This document shows, piece by piece, positions 1 through 12,100 of a DNA stretch of 58,100 nucleotides (positions within the stretch are counted from its first letter, which is position 1; each line of letters opens with the position of its first letter). A program made the translations under genes and the position numbers. This stretch comes from Isochrysis galbana. Its lineage: Eukaryota; Haptophyta; Isochrysidales; Isochrysidaceae. The notes under the pieces were generated by a model. That model saw nothing but the letters and a program-made list of their open reading frames with translations. It did not search any database and was not told the origin of the DNA. The stretch covers positions 247,745 to 305,844 of the forward strand of contig CM030944.1 of the NCBI GenBank assembly GCA_018136815.1. Direction: 5' to 3'.

Positions 1-782
1 ATGGTCCTTGGCAGCAATCAGCGTCGAGTACTTTGTGTTACCATGCACAGCCCTTACCAAACAGCGGCAGTCAGCACTGTCTACTGCGCCTCCCTTCTTA
101 GCCTCCTTGCCGGCATCTGTAGGCGGCGGTGCATGTGGTAGTATTGTGAGGTATATACCCTGCCGAATCCGTCTCTCTCAAAAAGCTCCACCGCGTGCAT
201 GCCCGAGCTCGAAGCGTGCCATCCACACGGCAGAGCTCAAATTCTTTTCCTCTCTCTGCCCCACGCCACACGCGATGTTACTGTCAACTCTCTCACGCAA
301 CCCTCCTAGAACGCGGCAGGCCACGTGCGGGACAAGATCGCGTACATCGCTTCATTGTGAGACAGACTGCGCCCTTCTCCCTCGACTTCTCGAGCATGCG
401 CGTGAGCTGCGTGAGGAAGCCATCCGCGTCGAGCTGCACCATCGATGGCGTCGCCTTCCCTCTCGCCGCCCCCACGCGCCCACCCCACGGTATCTGGGCC
501 CAGGGCGGAAAAACAAAACCCGCCCCGCCCAGCTCGCGCTCCGGCGCTTTTCCCTGGTACTGGTAATAAAGTCTTCAATGTACAATGTAAAGTACGTTGT
601 ATTGGCGACTAACTGGGTTTTCACCCAGTGAACTTGTGGGGAGATGTTGACGGCAGCCGGGGGCCTGCAAGGGGGGAGGTATAATCAGATACTAAGTTGT
701 AAGTTGTGTTTGTGTTTGTGACTTCGTGCTTTGTGACTTGGGATTTGGATTAAATGAAAATGATTTGTAAAACTATTGTTAT
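1..782. other. Intergenic repeat-rich DNA, no gene recognised
   Basis: No open frame here resembles a known family. At 605-682 there is a block (CTGGGTTTT ... CTTGTGGGGAG ... GCCGGGGG ... AAGGGGGGAG) that recurs at about 1541-1622 inside the neighbouring element, so part of this stretch is repeat-derived. The purine run near 672-680 resembles a polypurine tract of an LTR element, but no LTR boundary could be shown. The last bases (about 770-782) are the detached 5' end of the LINE fragment that resumes at 2739. Confidence 0.5.
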
Positions 783-2738
783 AGGGCGGTCAAACACGGC
801 TTTTTAAGCACTAATATGGGTCAACCTACTTTTATAAGTGGGGGTCAATGGGGGCCTCGCGCCCCCCTCTCTCCATCGCGGACACCCCCCGGGGTGGGCC
901 CGTACAATCAACCTCAGCCCCTGCCCTTTGGCAGGGGCTGGGCAATCAATAACACTCTGGCCCAGACCCCTAGTGGGCGCGGGCCGAGACTCGCACTCCC
1001 ACGCCCAGCATGGGCCTGCCCTCGAGCTGACTCCCCACCCTCCCCTGGTCGCCAGGCATACAGAGGCCACTGGGAGGCTCCAATGGCCAGCGTGGCAAGC
1101 GTGGGAGAGGCAGGGGGGCCAGGGGCTGAGCCCCAGCCTCCACTGCCCCCTGAGCTGCCCTTGCTGGCCCTCCGGGAGCCCCCAAAGGCCCTCTGAGAGC
1201 AGGCCGTGGCGCGCCGCATGGCGACGCACCGCAGGGAGAGGGGCGGAGGAGAATGGAGAGAGGGAGAGGGGGGAATTTGCACCCCCCCCGATGGAGTGCG
1301 GTAAGAAACGGGCCCCGTTTGCGTTAGCAAACGGGCGAAGGGGAGCGGCTGGCGACAGGAGGGGCGAGAAGAAGGGAGTGGCTCAAGACGTCTCTGTGGC
1401 AGGTATCGGGGGGCGCAGTCATTTATTTCTTCGATCGAGGACTGCTCGCGGCGCGAGCTGTAAGGGCCGTTCTGCTTCTCGACGAGAGGCCCCTCCCCCC
1501 CCCCGGTGTTTTTCCCCGGTGAGTCGCCCGACGTAGGTCGGTCCGCCTCACTGGGTTTTCCCTCATTGTAACTTGTGGGGAGTTATAATGGGAGCCGGGG
1601 GTTTGCGAGGGGGGAGATTTGAAGGGATGCATATGTGTATGTGTCTGTGCCATCACTTCAATCAAGGCGTGCGGGCAAGTGCGCTCAGGGGTGTCGTGAT
1701 AGTACCGGGCTAGTGGGAGTAGTGGTACTAACGCCAAGAGGCCAGCAGGCACCCCCTCCCACCTAACCCCTGACAGAAAGATGGTTAAGAATCGGGGATA
1801 GCTTGTTTTCAAAGATGGGTGATATTTACAGCAAAGCTTGCTCAAAAGCTTGGTCCATAGATGGTCGATTTTGGAGTCCACCAAAGCTCGATAGAAAGCT
1901 TGTTCCCAAAATAGTGCTCTGGGTCCCTATCCCTCCCCCCCCCCTCCCCGCTGTGAGTTGTGAGTTCGAGTTCGGTGGCTCGGGGATATGTGGCAAGGGA
2001 TAAGGGAGTGGGCTAATTGCAGCACGTCTTGTTGTGTGTAAGTATTCAACACTTTATACATTTATCAATGAGAGATAGCAACGGTCGGCCGGCGAGCTAT
2101 ACCGCCGTCCGTATGTGCTGCTCGAGCCGCGCGCCTATAGTAGCGCTCGGGCGCTGCGCGCCCGAAAAGCTTGGTCATAGATTGTTGGCCACATCAGCAA
2201 AGCTTGCCATCAAGATTGAGATGGTTTGCATCAGCAAAGCTTGCAACAATAGATGGCATCTTTCTGTCAGGGGTTACTCCCACCATACTGAGGCGGGGCC
2301 GCGCGTGATGGGCCAGCCCATCATGCGCAGCACCGTCATTTTGACGGCTCGCGGCCAGCCGCGCACTGCACGCGCGCGAGAGGCGGGCAGCAGATGCCAG
2401 CAGGGGCGAGGTGGAGGGCGCAGGCGACGCCGTGCGATCGCACGGTAAGGGGCTCTGCACTGCCTGTCCGGGGGTAACCGTGCCCGGGGAACGCAGGCGC
2501 GCGTCGCACAGCGCGACCTGTGGTGCACTTTTGTGGTCGACGTCGATTTCGCACGAGCGCGCGAAAACGTTTTTGGGTCTGTGTGTTGAATGGCGTCGAA
2601 AATGTGCATATTTCTAATGAGATTCTGCCTAATATACCCATTTCCAGTGTAATACGCCTGAAAATCGCGTGATAAAACCTCAATCTTGACTTGGTAAATT
2701 TTCACCCTTAGAAGTTAAAAGGCGTGCTTGACCGCCCT
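783..2738. mobile_element. Non-autonomous hAT-like DNA transposon
   Basis: The ends are inverted: TAGGGCGGTCAA at 783 and TTGACCGCCCTA finishing at 2738, with partial matching further in (CACGGCTTTTTAA against TTAAAAGGCGTG). The sequence attgtta, or attgttat if the left border is drawn one base later, is present on both sides, giving a 7-8 bp target duplication. A related LINE at 51092 carries the uninterrupted site (actattgttatag), which acts as an empty site. TAGGG ends and an 8-bp-class duplication fit hAT elements by established knowledge. No transposase is visible in its roughly 2 kb, so it is a non-autonomous derivative. Single ends with the same motif occur near 36664-36676 and 57475-57486. 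Confidence 0.72.
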
Positions 2739-3445
2739 AATTGTTATAGTTCGAGCGATGGAGCGCGCGCCGACCGCTGCTGATCCCCAGCCCTCCGCCG
2801 TCACGACGCCCCACAGGGGCCGCCCCAAGCCGCCGGAGCCGAAGCGCTCACAGGCAGCCCCCCTCACAGACAGCGACGTCGACATGATCCTTCCTCCCTC
2901 GCCTCCCCACCAGGCACCGAAGCAGGGAACAAGGAGAGCCCTGTTCCCTGCAGACAAGCAGAGCCAGCCCCTGTCTCCGCCGCCTGCCTCCACTGGCTTG
3001 CCAGTCCAACAAGGACTCTTCACACAACAATCAATCATGGGGGCCTTTTCGGCCTCCAACTCTTCAAGAAACAGCACCCAGAAATCGTACCATGAAGCGG
3101 CTGGACCCAAGGCACAGACGCACGCCAACACAGGCACACAGCAAGCCCCACTTCAACCCACTCAGCAACCCACGCTACCCTCGCGCAAGCGAGCGGACGC
3201 GCAGTCGGACCCAAAGCCAAAGCCGACTCCACCCATAGCCACACAAATCGCCTCTCCCCCTCATAATCAAGATGAGGAGGAAGAGCCGGAGGACACTCCT
3301 TTTCACATAAAGCTAGCGCAGCTAGCAGAGGACAAGAAGGACATCAAGAGCGAGGACATAGCAACATACATGAAGTTTCTTCTTTCCAGGCTAGAGGGCT
3401 TTGACGCCACTCCCGATGGGATGGACAAAGGCCGCAAGGGCGGCC
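2739..3445 (+). pseudogene. LINE ORF1 fragment (5' end of element, 3' truncated)
   Basis: An open frame from ATG at 2758 to the stop at 3453 (about 231 residues) begins MERAPTA and is rich in Pro, Gln and Ser. It matches the first part of the 549-residue ORF1 of the LINE at 51118, including shared blocks RGRPKPPEPKR, SRKRADAQSDPK and the acidic EEEEPEDTPF segment. Homology stops at GMDKGRKG around 3445, where a dispersed repeat begins, so the zinc-finger half of ORF1 and all of ORF2 are absent. The hAT-like element lies 19 bases upstream of the start codon and separates it from the LINE 5' end. Not a host gene. Confidence 0.8.
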
Positions 3446-3460
3446 TGAAATAAGCATTTC

Positions 3461-3637
3461 CGCACGGCCGTCAGAGGCCTGAAATCGGGTATTTTTATTT
3501 TTCGAAAATTTTGCCGGAAGACCCCCGGTTTTTTTTGCTGATCTCCCATACCGGAACCTATAGGGAGCTTATTTAGGCCTTCGCTTGCCCATTACAAATG
3601 GTGCCCTCCGCACCCCCCTAGTGAGTGACCGGGCTAC
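3461..3637 (-). repeat. Dispersed repeat, inverted partner of 6736-6906
   Basis: This stretch read as the reverse complement matches 6736-6906 over about 175 bases with moderate divergence. Shared blocks include TAGTGAGTGACCGGGCTAC, GAGCTTATTTAG, TTGCTGAT and TTTTTCGAAAATTT. A shorter third copy is at 18815-18882 and a remnant of the end motif is near 40531. It abuts the truncated LINE ORF1 on its left. Confidence 0.75.
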
Positions 3638-4335
3638 GGCTAGCACGGTGATAGACTATGAATATCGAATATCCCACAGGCCGATATTCACCCAAATATC
3701 AAGTATCCCGCGGAATGTGGAATATCCTTCTACTAAATATTTTTGCATGGCCCTAATAACTCCTGTCCGTGCTTGCGTGCCGGGTGATGGAGAAGATTAT
3801 TACGGTGATTGGCGTGTGTTGTGGATATCCCCGATAACCCCCAGCTACTAACACCCCCCCCCGCACCTAAGTTAGCATTGGAGCTTGAGTTATTAGGAAC
3901 TGCACAGTCCAGCCAAGTAATCGCCTCGCAATTCATCGTTCAAGTGCAATGTGATGGCATCTCATTTCTCAAGAGAGCGCACCCGCCACTTCGCGCGTCG
4001 ACGTTTCACGTAGAAGTCCTGAATGGTACATCATCATCTGCAGCAACATAGCGGTAAACGATGATCAAGGGCATCTTGATCGTTTGTTGGTTGTCAGTTG
4101 GGGTACTCGCAGCACACTGTGTGCCGCATCGCGTCTCTGAGGCGACCCATATCCCTGTGTGTACCTAATCCTAATCCTCGTCGTGCGCGGAAATCTCAAT
4201 GCAACACGTATTCACTCGTGAGTCGCACGCACGGCGTCGAGTGAATTCGAGCATCGCAGCAAATGAGGCAGACGCCCGTCCGCTAGCCGGTGGGCAAAGC
4301 CACCTCGATCGCATCCAAGGCCTAGGTGAGCTGAA
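3638..4335. other. Intergenic, no gene recognised
   Basis: AT-rich near 3650-3750 with several repeats of AATATC/ATATTC, then ordinary GC-rich sequence. No open frame with family resemblance. It lies downstream of the F-box gene and probably includes that gene's 3' untranslated region. Confidence 0.4.
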
Positions 4336-6306
4336 CTAGGGCGAGGACTCCACCGTGTCAACGTGCCTTAGGGATGAGACCACAAGGCCGACACGACCCA
4401 CTTGCGAGATGTTGCGCAGGTCGGGCTCCGCGTCGGCGTCGAAGCGCCAGCCTATGCAGGCGCCGCACTTGGAGCAGCGCAAATCAGCCACCTCCATTAC
4501 GCCCTGCGAAAGCATCTCTCGCCGTGGCACATCGGCGACCGCGGCACCTTCTATAAGGTGATTGAAGTACCACGCCTCCTCGCAACCTCGCCCCGCGTCC
4601 CAGACATGCATCTGCGAGAGAATGGCGTCGGGATGGGCTAACGGGTTGCCACACTCCAGCGGTAAGCCCGCGGCTTTCCTCATGAGTACTGGAGCGACAG
4701 TTGGAGTCGTGTCCAAAAGTGGCAGGGGCACAGGGTCAGACAGGCACAAGTAGTTGCTGAATAAAGTCTTGTCCTCTGTGCGAGCCGACTGGCCCACGCC
4801 GTAGAATGCCGATGCGACCACCTTGAGTGCGTAGGCATCCTGGCGTTGTTCTTTCACGATCGGGTTGAGCACATCGCCTCTCTCAAGCGGCGCGGCGGGC
4901 GACGGCTCGGTGTCATCTCGTTGGTCTGATAGCGAATTAGGGTGTGCATCCGGCCGCCCAGCGCCCGTGCACACCAATATGCCAGCTTGGAGAGACGGCC
5001 AGATGAGCTGCGCACATTCGGGCGGCGGCCCTGAACGCCACCGCAGGTAGTTGCGGCAGAGTGTACATGCGTTGATCGCAGCAGCGAGAGTGACCACGAC
5101 CTCGCGCGCGGTTGTAAAGGGCACATTCGCCAACAGCTGCCGTCGTCCAGTTGTGCGTTGATGTCGCACCACATAGGCGAGGCTCAACGCTGCAAGCCCG
5201 TCGAGCGAAGAGGCAGTGGCATCCTGCACGGCCGTCATGCATGCGTCAGGCTCTTCTATGAGCTGGTGGCTGCTCAAACCTTCGCCAGGGCGTGAGAAAC
5301 GTAGATGCGGCGAATCCTTCCACGAGCGCCGCTCAAGAGCGGCAGACGTGCGGGAGCTCGAGCGACGGCCGGCAGCCTCAACGATACGCTCAAGGTAGCT
5401 GCCGAGGGTGCCGTCGCAACCCGACGTGGCCGCGGCCAGCGAAGCGTGGAGTAACGTGGGAGTGGGCGAGTTCGTCACCGTCAACCTGCTCCCTCGGCTC
5501 GTGACACCGCCACCGGGGCCCACGCAGCAGTGGGCAGGGCTTGAGAAGCCGCTCGAGCCGCTCGAGGTGCTGAGCACACTCCCCTCAGAATCGGATGAGA
5601 GGCGCTCCTCGCGCCATGACCGCTCGTCGGTAAGCGCCATGAGGCCAACGGCCTTGACTAGTGCTTCGGGCGAGGCGGGCCGGCCAAGTCGCGGTGAACG
5701 CTGCCACGTGCCGGCAGCAGCGCAGCGGTCGGCGAGGTTCTTTAGCTGCCTCACCCGCCCGTCCTTGTCGACCACTCCCGGCCGCATGTCTTGCGCAGTG
5801 GGCTCAACCCTCGCGTCGAGTTCTGGGATAGAAAGGGCGAGCCCGAGGTGTCGTTTGCATCGTGGGCAGTGAGCGCGACGCATCGTGAGCAGGTGCGAGA
5901 CGCGCCGCGCGAAGTCGAACCTCACCCGTCGCGAGATGCCAAGGCGTGTCATGGCCGCCTCCCACCCAGGGTGGACAGCCTCGCCAGCGAGCGCGTCGAC
6001 GAGCGAGAGGAGGAGCGGCTGCGAGGCACGCACCCGCGTCCCTAGCCCGATCGCCGCTCCATGCACATCCACGCCGAGCGGAGGCCCGTCGTCGGGGAGC
6101 GGCCCCACATGGCTCTCACTCCGCTTCACTTGGCTCTCAAAGAGGAGTGGGCAGCCGCAGCCGGCGCAGACGACGGCCTCGCGAGCGAGTCGGCGAGCGA
6201 CGAGCGAGGCGAGCCGTCCACACGACGCGCGCACCGCCAGCGCGTCCGCCAGCGCCAGGCGCTCCACGACGAGCGCCGCCAGCTCCTCGGGCAGCGCGCC
6301 CAGCAT
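4336..6306 (-). CDS. F-box protein with paired-Cys (Yippee/CULT-like) zinc motifs
   Basis: A single uninterrupted frame of 656 residues from ATG at 6306. The first 40 residues (MLGALPEELAALVVERL...RASCGRL) fit an F-box, which in known proteins docks to SKP1 of an SCF ubiquitin ligase. Downstream are CxxC pairs VCAGCGC (about residue 50) and HCPRCKRHLG (about 165), then a C-terminal block with DLRCSKCGACIGWRF and VGRVGLVVSSL, which resembles the second Cys pair and Trp of Yippee/CULT folds. The middle is Ser-rich and probably disordered. The frame stays open upstream to 6633 only because it crosses a G/A-rich tract, so the Met directly before the F-box is preferred. It likely recruits a substrate for ubiquitination; the substrate is unknown. 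It sits between inverted dispersed repeats at 3461 and 6736. Confidence 0.68.
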   Translation of the reverse strand: MLGALPEELAALVVERLALADALAVRASCGRLASLVARRLAREAVVCAGCGCPLLFESQVKRSESHVGPLPDDGPPLGVDVHGAAIGLGTRVRASQPLLLSLVDALAGEAVHPGWEAAMTRLGISRRVRFDFARRVSHLLTMRRAHCPRCKRHLGLALSIPELDARVEPTAQDMRPGVVDKDGRVRQLKNLADRCAAAGTWQRSPRLGRPASPEALVKAVGLMALTDERSWREERLSSDSEGSVLSTSSGSSGFSSPAHCCVGPGGGVTSRGSRLTVTNSPTPTLLHASLAAATSGCDGTLGSYLERIVEAAGRRSSSRTSAALERRSWKDSPHLRFSRPGEGLSSHQLIEEPDACMTAVQDATASSLDGLAALSLAYVVRHQRTTGRRQLLANVPFTTAREVVVTLAAAINACTLCRNYLRWRSGPPPECAQLIWPSLQAGILVCTGAGRPDAHPNSLSDQRDDTEPSPAAPLERGDVLNPIVKEQRQDAYALKVVASAFYGVGQSARTEDKTLFSNYLCLSDPVPLPLLDTTPTVAPVLMRKAAGLPLECGNPLAHPDAILSQMHVWDAGRGCEEAWYFNHLIEGAAVADVPRREMLSQGVMEVADLRCSKCGACIGWRFDADAEPDLRNISQVGRVGLVVSSLRHVDTVESSP

Positions 6307-6394
6307 GGCCTTCCCCCCCCCGCGCGCGCGGCTGCGCTTCGTCAAAAGGCACTGAGGCGCCGGCGCGCACACGCGAGTGACGAAGCACGGCCCC

Positions 6395-6595
6395 CGCCCC
6401 ACCCCCCGCCCCCCCTCCCCCCCTCCCCCCCGCCCCCCCTCCCCCCGCCCCCCCCGCCCCCCCTCCCCCCTCCCCCCTCCCCCCTCCCCCCCGCCCCCCC
6501 TCCCCCCTTCCCCCCGCCCCCCGCCCCCCCTTTCCCCCCTCTCCCCCCTCCCACCCCCTCCCCAACCCCCACCCCCACCCCCAACCCGCCCGCGC
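6395..6595. repeat. Poly-C/CT low-complexity tract upstream of the F-box gene
   Basis: About 200 bases made almost only of C with scattered T, G and A, in runs of four to eight C separated by T or G. The complementary strand is G-rich and could form G-quadruplexes just upstream of the F-box start codon. Translations through it (Gly/Arg/Glu or Pro-rich) are artefacts. Confidence 0.85.
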
Positions 6596-6735
6596 TCAGC
6601 GGCGGCGACGTGCTGTGCCGCCGCGCCGCGCACACCACCGACGACGGCCCCAGCGGCCTAGGATGGTCCATCCGTTCATAAGCTCACACCAACTTCGAGC
6701 GCTATCAGTACCTGATAGCTGATATCAGCTGATGA

Positions 6736-6906
6736 GTAGCCCGGTCACTCACTATGGGGGTGCGGAGGGCATCAGCTACAATGGGTGAATGAAGGGCTAA
6801 ATAAGCTCGCTATGGCTTCCGGTAGGATGGATCAGCAACAAAAATTGGGGATTCTCCGGCGAAATTTTCGAAAAATACCGATTTTCATGCCATCGAGGGC
6901 GGTGCG
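6736..6906 (+). repeat. Dispersed repeat, inverted partner of 3461-3637
   Basis: It begins GTAGCCCGGTCACTCACTA and contains CTAAATAAGCTCGCTATGG and GAAATTTTCGAAAAA, matching the reverse complement of 3461-3637. With its partner it brackets the F-box gene. Because a third copy lies elsewhere (18815), this is more likely a dispersed family than the ends of one large element. Confidence 0.75.
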
Positions 6907-7204
6907 CAAAATACAGTCGGGCCCCCCTCCGGTATATTTTTTGAGGCCCTTCATGCGAGGCACAAACATCGAGTAGCGAGGAAAGTTGTGACGCCAACTC
7001 ACTGGGTTCACAAGGCCTGGGTCTATGAACACTGGAGCATAAGTCATACTCATATTTTTAGACTTGAATGTGTAAGGCGTGGAACAAGATACCCCGATAT
7101 CGAGACATCGAGCCATCGAGGAGCAAAATCAACTATCGTTATCTAACTAGATAGCAGTCGGCCACTATCGTTATCGATCTAGATAGCAAAAGGAGCAATC
7201 AGTA
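6907..7204. other. Spacer left of the piggyBac-like element
   Basis: No gene seen. It holds a tandem pair of hairpin-like sequences at about 7131-7190 (ACTATCGTTATC ... CTAGATAGCA, twice), related to the ACTATTGTTAT motif seen at element edges elsewhere in the window. Confidence 0.5.
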
Positions 7205-7458
7205 TTAACCCTAGTACTTCCGTAAAAACTGTTTTTACGGTGTTTGCACTGCGAGCGGTAGGCCCCCTAACACGAATATTTTTGGCTGGAGGGCCTCCTC
7301 ATAGGCGAGCTAGGACTCCCTAAGCAGCCTGGCACATGAGCATAAGGTTGTGACCACTTTTATGAGGTGCGAAAACGACGAAAATGTGCAAAAGCATATA
7401 AAAATTGAGGAAAACCCCATGCTACTCAAGATGACACCGATGGCACGCAAAGAAACAC

Positions 7459-8781
7459 TGTCGAGTCGAGCGCTACCGGAGGGCTCTGAGCCACTCCGTC
7501 GCGAGCGGCACCGGCGGCTAGCGCGGCGCTTTGCCCCTCCTCCCCACCGGGAGTCGGGTGAATGAAATTCTGGACTGGGTCGGGCAACCCCATTCGGGTG
7601 TATGGACAGGGAACGAACGGCGAACGAAGGACTGTGGGGCGGCGAGGCGCTCCTAGCGGCCCTAGTGTGTTGGGTTTTAAGAGATTGTTAGACCTACAAA
7701 GAACTCTTCCCTCAGGGAGGGAGCCTAGGCTGCTTGAGTGCAGCGACGCAGCGAACAACGACGGACAAAGAGCCTGAGAACAACAGGATACACCGACTCA
7801 CAAACACACCGGAATCATTCACCCAAACCAAGCAAATTATCAAGCAACCGCGACCCCAAATCACCGATAACTCAAACACGTCGCGAGAGACGGAGAGAGA
7901 GAGCGAGAGAGAGAGAGAGACTCCGCAGCGACGGCCGGAGCGTGTCTCCGTTGTAACTTCCCACGTAGCGGAGAGTCCGAAGGGGAGCGTCATGTCGCGC
8001 GACCACGGCGATCACTTTGGATACAGATCGCAACGAGATGTCTTCACGACAGAGGAAATCTTGCCGTTGAGCGTGAACCTTCTAGACGCTTCTAACGAAC
8101 AACCCTGAGTAGCAACCAAGGGGAAGAAACACCAAAGGGGCCAAGGCTTGCATGTAGCTTGCATCAAGGGGAAAGATTCCCTCACCTAGGAAGCGAACCT
8201 ACACCGATCTCCAAGGGGAGATGGCAAATTAAACCTCAAATCTCGAGCGGCTAGAGCAACCGACTCGCTCGCCAAAACCTTGACCGAGAAGAAAGAAGCA
8301 AGGACCTACAAGCCAAGGGTAGCGGACCTAGGGAATGTGAGAGGAAATTTCCGAACGCCAAGACGAACGCCAAACGCTGGAAGACAACGAAACCCTAACC
8401 AGGCTAAACAAAACCTACGACGAACAGGCCTGGACGACAACGAAAGTTAGCAAGTCCCAAGAAAGAACCGGAACCCAACAAGAAACAACAAGCCTTGCAA
8501 GAAGCTAAACAAGCCTTCACAAGGTAACCTGAGAGCCTGAGACAAGCGCGCAGCGAGTGACAGGCGACCTGGCTCCTTTGGGTCAAGATTACCCGAAAGG
8601 AGGAAACCTGGAATCTAGACCTGACAAACAGGCTAGAAGGAACGAAACAAGAACTCGAATTCTAGATCGCTAGGGACGAACCCTACCAACCTAGATGTAC
8701 CTGAGCTTCACCGTGTGGCCGCACGGCGAAGGACCTGGAATCAAGAGCCTGGAAATCGCATCATCTGGGATGAATGCGACA
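7459..8781 (-). repeat. 3' LTR of the chromovirus
   Basis: Direct repeat of 16555-17877 at a constant offset of 9,096. It contains a GA-rich microsatellite at about 7890-7920. On the minus strand it starts TGTCGCATTC and ends CGACTCGACA. Confidence 0.95.
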
Positions 8782-9167
8782 CCCCCGACTAAGATCGAGA
8801 CGTCTCCCGATGTCGAGCGGTGAACCTGGAAACAGAGACCTGGAACTTGGAACCTGAGCTGACCAGAGGTCAGAATCGGAACAAGAAGCAACGAAACATA
8901 GCGAGCGAAACGTGGAGACAAGAACACCCTTTGGATCCAAAGCGAGCACGAAATCGGCGGCTTAACGCGGCGGCCTCTTTCGTACGCACTGCCCCACCCA
9001 CTTCTCCCTTTTACAGGAGCTTTGCTCGGGTGTTGCGCCGGGTGTAGAGCGCAGGCAGCACGCGTTCAGCACCTCCATGATTCGCTCTGACAGAAATTTG
9101 GACTCGGAGCCCTAGCCGAGGCGTGGGGCTAGCCTAGAGGGACGGGTCCCTTACCCAAGACATGGGA

Positions 9168-12100
9168 TCAACGAGGATGGAGCCTGGATCGAGTGCGCGA
9201 AGACGGCGCATCGAGAACGGGAGGAAGAGGAGTATCCCTGGCTGACGAAGAAGTTGCTTCCGGGGACTCAACATCTTCTGGACAAGTCTCCTCGACGGAG
9301 CGATCATAATCATCAAGCAAATCAGAACAACGACGGAGCAACTCGGAACGAGGCTCCCAGGTGGCTTCTCGAAGAGCATAGCCACGCCACTTCACGAGGT
9401 ACTCGATAGAATCGCCATGGCTACGACGATCGAGCAACTTTTCAACGATGTACTCGTCGTCAGCCAGCGGCTCTTCATCAACGAAAGTATGATACGGCCG
9501 GAGGTTCGAGATATGCACCTCCTCCTTGACTAACCGGTTCTCCAGATCACGGAGTCGGTACCTAGTGTCGGACAGAGCCTCTACGACGCGGTAGGGACCC
9601 GAGTAGATGAATTGCAACTTGTTGGCATGGCCTGGTAATCGCATGCAGACGCGATCCCCAGGTTCGAAACGAGCTGGTCTTTGAGACTTGATCGTAGCGT
9701 CACGGACCGACTCAGCCTGAGCGGCTAGGGTAGCCTCGAGAGCGCTGGACCAAGAGAGGCGGAGGCTCGCATTGAGCCTGGATGCGTACGAGCGAACGTC
9801 GGCGGACGCCGCCTCGAGAGCAGTTGGCGAAACAGACTTCGGATCAGAGAGTTGAGCGGGCAGACGCAGCTCACGCCCAAAGATCAAAGACGCTGGAGAC
9901 CGAGAGGTGACACGACCGGAAGAAGCCCTCAACGAGAGGAGTAGGAACGGCAAATGGTCGACCCAATGGCTGCCACCCTCGTTCGAGGCGCGCATCAAAC
10001 GGATGAGCGTTTGCTGAGCGCGTTCGACGAAGCCTACACCTTCATGTCGGTACGGCTCTGTACTCGACAAATCAGTCCCGGTGAGCTCCAGAATACGCGA
10101 AACAAGAACCGAACATAGATTCGAACCGGCGTCGGTTCGAAGCTGCCTAGGGACTCCATAACGCGTCACAATCAAGCGGATGAACATGTCCAAGGCCATC
10201 TCCGACGAGGGATCCCCATTCGACGGCTCAGCCTCAATCCATCGAGTGAGCGAGTCGATGAAGACGACCAGCTTGTCGTAACCCGAGACTCCAGGCACGA
10301 AGTTGTGAGTGGGAGCCAGCGAGAGCACGTCGCAGTAGACCACATCAAAGGGGTAGGTACCCACAGAGAGACCGGAGGGCGACGCTAGAGCCCTAGGTAG
10401 CGGCTTGGCGAGGGTGCACTCGTGGCATTCTCGGACGTAGGACGCAACGTCGGAAGACATGCCAGGCCAGTATACCCGAGTACGAAGAAGACCAGACATT
10501 CGAGAAACTCCAAGGTGACCGGAGCGATCGTGGTAGGCAAAGAGGTAGCGAGACCGCAACAAGGGCGGAACATAGAGCACTAGCGAGTCCGGGTCGATGG
10601 AGTCAAGGACGGTGCGATAGTAGACGAGCCCATCGTGAACGACGAAACGGCGAAACATCTTGGATGGCTGAGCGGGAACGGGAGCGACAGAACTGGAACA
10701 CGAATCATCTTCGGCAATGGGGCCTGAGGCGGCGGCCGGCGGAGGCGACCCTTGGCCTGATGGCTCGTGGTTGGCCGTCTCTCCTGAGCCTAGGAGTGGC
10801 TCTACGAACGGATCTTCCGCCAGGGCCGCTCTCATCTCTTCGGAAGTCGGCGTACCCGGAGCCAAATAACTGGACTGGATGGCGGGCCCGGAATCGGAGG
10901 CTCGACGACGAGATCGGTCCAAGGCTTGAAGCCCTCGCGCCGTAGCTACGGAGCGCGTGATGGCAGCCACCGGATGAGACCGTTCATGCTCGGCTAGAGA
11001 CTCTGAGCCAGGCTCACGTACCGCTAACGACGCTGGGCCGGCGAGTGGTTCGTCTTCGTGTTCCGGCTCCAGGGATGCTAGCCGAGACAGCCCGTCAGCA
11101 TCCTGATGAACAGCTCCTGGTTTATGTTCGACATCGAACCGGTACTCAGCCAACTTGAGAGCCCACCGAGTCAGCCGAGAGGCTGGCCCACCGGCTACTT
11201 GATCCTTCATGGTATGCAGCCATCGCAGCGCAGAGTGGTCAACGACTAACTTGAACCGACGCCCCCAAAGGTAGGGTCGCCAATTTCGGATTGATTCCAG
11301 GGCGGCCAAGAGTTCAATCTCGGTCACCGTCCAATGGCGTTCGGCCGAGGTGAGACTGCGAGCGTAGTACCCAACGACTCGTTCACGGTTATCGTCTCCT
11401 AGCTGCGAGAGGATGCCGGCGATGCCCAACTTGCTAGCCCCATCGGTCTTGACGATGAAGGGCCGATCATCCCTGGGTGGAGTCAAGACGGGCTCCGAAG
11501 TGATCGCTGTCTTGAGCTCTTGGATAGCTCGGCGACACTCCTCGGACTGGGACTCCTTTGCCACGTCGCAGCCCTTCCGCGTGAGAGCAGTGAGAGGAGC
11601 AGCCTTAGCGGCGAATTGGCGAATGAATCGACGGTAGTAGGAGCAAAGGCCGAGGAAAGATCGAACCGCTTCCAAGGAGTTGATGGATGACGGGTCGATA
11701 ACGGCGACAGCTGCGACCTTCTTCGGGTCCATCTTGAGACCTTCCCTCGAGACAACGTGACCGAGGTACTCCGTAGAGGTGGCAAAGAAGACACACTTGG
11801 ACATCTTGCAGGTCAGGCCGGCCCACTCTAGCCGCTCGAGAACTAGGTCTAGCCGGTGAAGCATTTGCTCGAACGAAGCCTGTGCCCTGGCCTCTTCGGA
11901 AGGACCCACGCCCGTTGACCAGATGCCCACATCATCGAGGTAAGGCATGCAGATCTCCCACGCTAGCGCACCGAGAACGATGTCCATCAAGCGGCACATG
12001 TAGGAGGGACCTGATTGGATGCCGAACGGTAGAAAGTTGAACTCGTATTTGCCGCGGTGGGTAGTGAAAGCGGTGATATGTTTGTGCGATTCTTTGATCG

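Noticed and set aside
6306-6633. N-terminal Gly/Arg/Glu-rich extension of the F-box protein.
   Set aside because: It crosses the poly-C tract, and the ATG directly before the F-box gives a normal start.
3461-6906. Interpretation of the inverted repeats as ends of one large DNA transposon carrying the F-box gene.
   Set aside because: No target duplication was found, no transposase lies between them, and a third copy elsewhere fits a dispersed repeat better.
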